Position numbers and translations under genes: made by a program. Positions 20,647-21,710 of a stretch of 21,710 nucleotides of DNA are shown piece by piece. Position 1 is the stretch's first letter. Every line of letters starts with the position of its first letter. The DNA comes from Pseudomonadota bacterium (GTDB taxonomy: Bacteria; Pseudomonadota; Alphaproteobacteria; Caulobacterales; Caulobacteraceae): positions 1 through 21,710 of the forward strand of contig JAEYTA010000195.1 of assembly GCA_023434265.1 (NCBI GenBank), read 5' to 3'. The notes below the pieces were generated by a model that worked only from the letters and a program-made list of their open reading frames with translations, ran no database searches and had not been told where the DNA came from.

Positions 20647-21710
20647 ATGTCTCTCTCGCTGGTGCGTCCGCAAGCCACGGAACTGAAGCCCCGCATCGTC
20701 GTCTTCGGCGTGGGAGGGGCCGGCGGCAACGCGGTGAACAACATGATCGACGCCGGCCTCGAGGGGGTCGAGTTCGTCGTCGCCAACACCGACGCCCAGC
20801 ACCTCAGCTTCGCGAAGACCGACCGCCGCATCCAGCTGGGCGAGACCATCACCCAGGGGTTGGGCGCCGGCGCCCATCCCGAGGTCGGCATGAACGCGGC
20901 CGAGGAGTCGGCCGAGGAGATCTTCGGTCACCTCGACGGCGCCCACATGGTGTTCATCACCTGCGGCATGGGCGGCGGCACCGGCACCGGCGCCGCCCCG
21001 GTCATCGCCAAGTGCGCCCGCGACCGCGGCATCCTGACCGTCGGCGTGGTGACCAAGCCCTTCACCTTCGAGGGCCGTCACCGGATGCGTCTCGCCGAGG
21101 CCGGCATCGCCGAGCTGCAGCGCTACGTCGACACCCTGATCGTCATCCCGAACCAGAACCTGTTCCGCGTCGCCAACGAGCGCACCACCTTCGCGGACGC
21201 CTTCGGCATGGCTGACCAGGTCCTGCACTCGGGCGTGCGCTCGATCACCGACCTGATGATCCTGCCGGGCCTCATCAACCTCGATTTCGCCGACGTCCGC
21301 GCGGTGATGAGCGAGATGGGCAAGGCGATGATGGGCACGGGCGAGGCCTCGGGCGACGACCGCGCCCTGCAGGCGGCGCAGAACGCCATCGCCAATCCGC
21401 TGCTGGACGAGACCTCGCTCAAGGGCGCCAAGGCCGTGCTGGTCAACATCACCGGCGGCATGGACATGACGCTGCTGGAGGTTGACGAGGCCGCCAACGC
21501 CATCGCCGGCGAGGTCGACGCCGACGCCAACATCATCTTCGGCGCCGCCTTCGATCCGCAGCTGGAAGGCAAGATCCGCGTCTCCGTGGTCGCCACGGGG
21601 ATGGAGGACATGGCCGCCGCCAAGGCCCCGCCGGCCAGCACGACCTCGACCTTCGAGACCCGCCGCCCGGCCCCGGCCTTCGCGCCGCGCGCGCCGGAAC
21701 CGACCCGCGC
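20647..21710 (+). CDS. ftsZ: Cell division protein FtsZ (C-terminal end beyond the window)
   Basis: The first 354 codons of the tubulin-like GTPase that forms the division ring. The N-terminus MSLSLVRPQATELKPRIVVF is alphaproteobacterial in type. The nucleotide site is seen in GVGGAGGNAVNNM (21-33) and the tubulin signature GGGTGTG at 109-115. The T7 synergy loop has NLDFADVRAVM and the core ends around VSVVATGM. The last visible part (KAPPASTTSTFETRRPAPAF) is the start of the long disordered Pro/Ala-rich linker typical of Caulobacterales FtsZ; the C-terminal peptide that binds FtsA lies beyond the edge. AAGGTCGGA upstream serves as ribosome site. Control appears separate from ftsQA, through the terminator and sites at 20420-20591. 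Confidence 0.97.
   Translation, partial: MSLSLVRPQATELKPRIVVFGVGGAGGNAVNNMIDAGLEGVEFVVANTDAQHLSFAKTDRRIQLGETITQGLGAGAHPEVGMNAAEESAEEIFGHLDGAHMVFITCGMGGGTGTGAAPVIAKCARDRGILTVGVVTKPFTFEGRHRMRLAEAGIAELQRYVDTLIVIPNQNLFRVANERTTFADAFGMADQVLHSGVRSITDLMILPGLINLDFADVRAVMSEMGKAMMGTGEASGDDRALQAAQNAIANPLLDETSLKGAKAVLVNITGGMDMTLLEVDEAANAIAGEVDADANIIFGAAFDPQLEGKIRVSVVATGMEDMAAAKAPPASTTSTFETRRPAPAFAPRAPEPTR

Noticed and set aside
1..21710. Mobile island, phage, toxin-antitoxin, defence system or tRNA genes
   Set aside because: No integrase, transposase, toxin or nuclease families, no clear composition change, and no tRNA-like cloverleaf was seen by eye; almost every gene is a core housekeeping family.

Overview
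The window is about 70% GC with strong G/C codon bias. It carries a recognisable alphaproteobacterial chromosome segment, most likely from the Caulobacterales and probably Brevundimonas-like. The evidence is the nagZ-scpA-scpB cluster with a SPOR protein, the murC-murB-ddl-ftsQ-ftsA-ftsZ order, an ErpA ending in FSI, a TonB-dependent receptor of the type abundant in this order, and CtrA-like and GANTC sites at the cell-division promoters. Genus assignment is inference from sequence character only.

Region 1 (1-5786): on the minus strand lie the start of a YkgJ-type cysteine-cluster protein (cut by the window edge), a small VOC protein, an acetyl-CoA acetyltransferase and a YgfZ-type folate-binding protein. 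On the plus strand lie a possible 46-codon ORF behind a Fur-box-like site, a family 9 glycosyltransferase overlapping pyrC (dihydroorotase) by ATGA, and a 59-residue conserved small protein. A cluster of GC-rich tandem repeats and hairpins fills 841-1115.

Region 2 (5783-10977): erpA on the minus strand, then on the plus strand dgt, a SPOR-domain membrane protein, nagZ, scpA and scpB. These cover Fe-S assembly, dNTP hydrolysis, septal peptidoglycan binding, muropeptide recycling and the chromosome-condensing SMC accessory proteins. A perfect 29-bp inverted repeat lies between scpA and scpB.

Region 3 (11157-16814): a tightly packed division and cell-wall block, murC-murB-ddl-ftsQ-ftsA. It makes UDP-MurNAc-L-Ala and the D-Ala-D-Ala precursor and the divisome proteins FtsQ and FtsA. 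A CtrA-like box lies inside the 3' end of ddl, just ahead of ftsQ. A heptanucleotide repeat array separates murB from ddl.

Region 4 (16815-21710): a 1116-residue TonB-dependent receptor sits between ftsA and ftsZ and ends in a strong intrinsic terminator. The ftsZ control region has a CtrA-like box and two GANTC sites, followed by ftsZ, which is cut by the window end in its C-terminal linker.

I see no phage, transposon, CRISPR, toxin or defence genes, and no convincing new multi-gene system. The most interesting signals are regulatory sites and repeats around the division genes, and the gene-order breaks at scpB/murC and ftsA/ftsZ.
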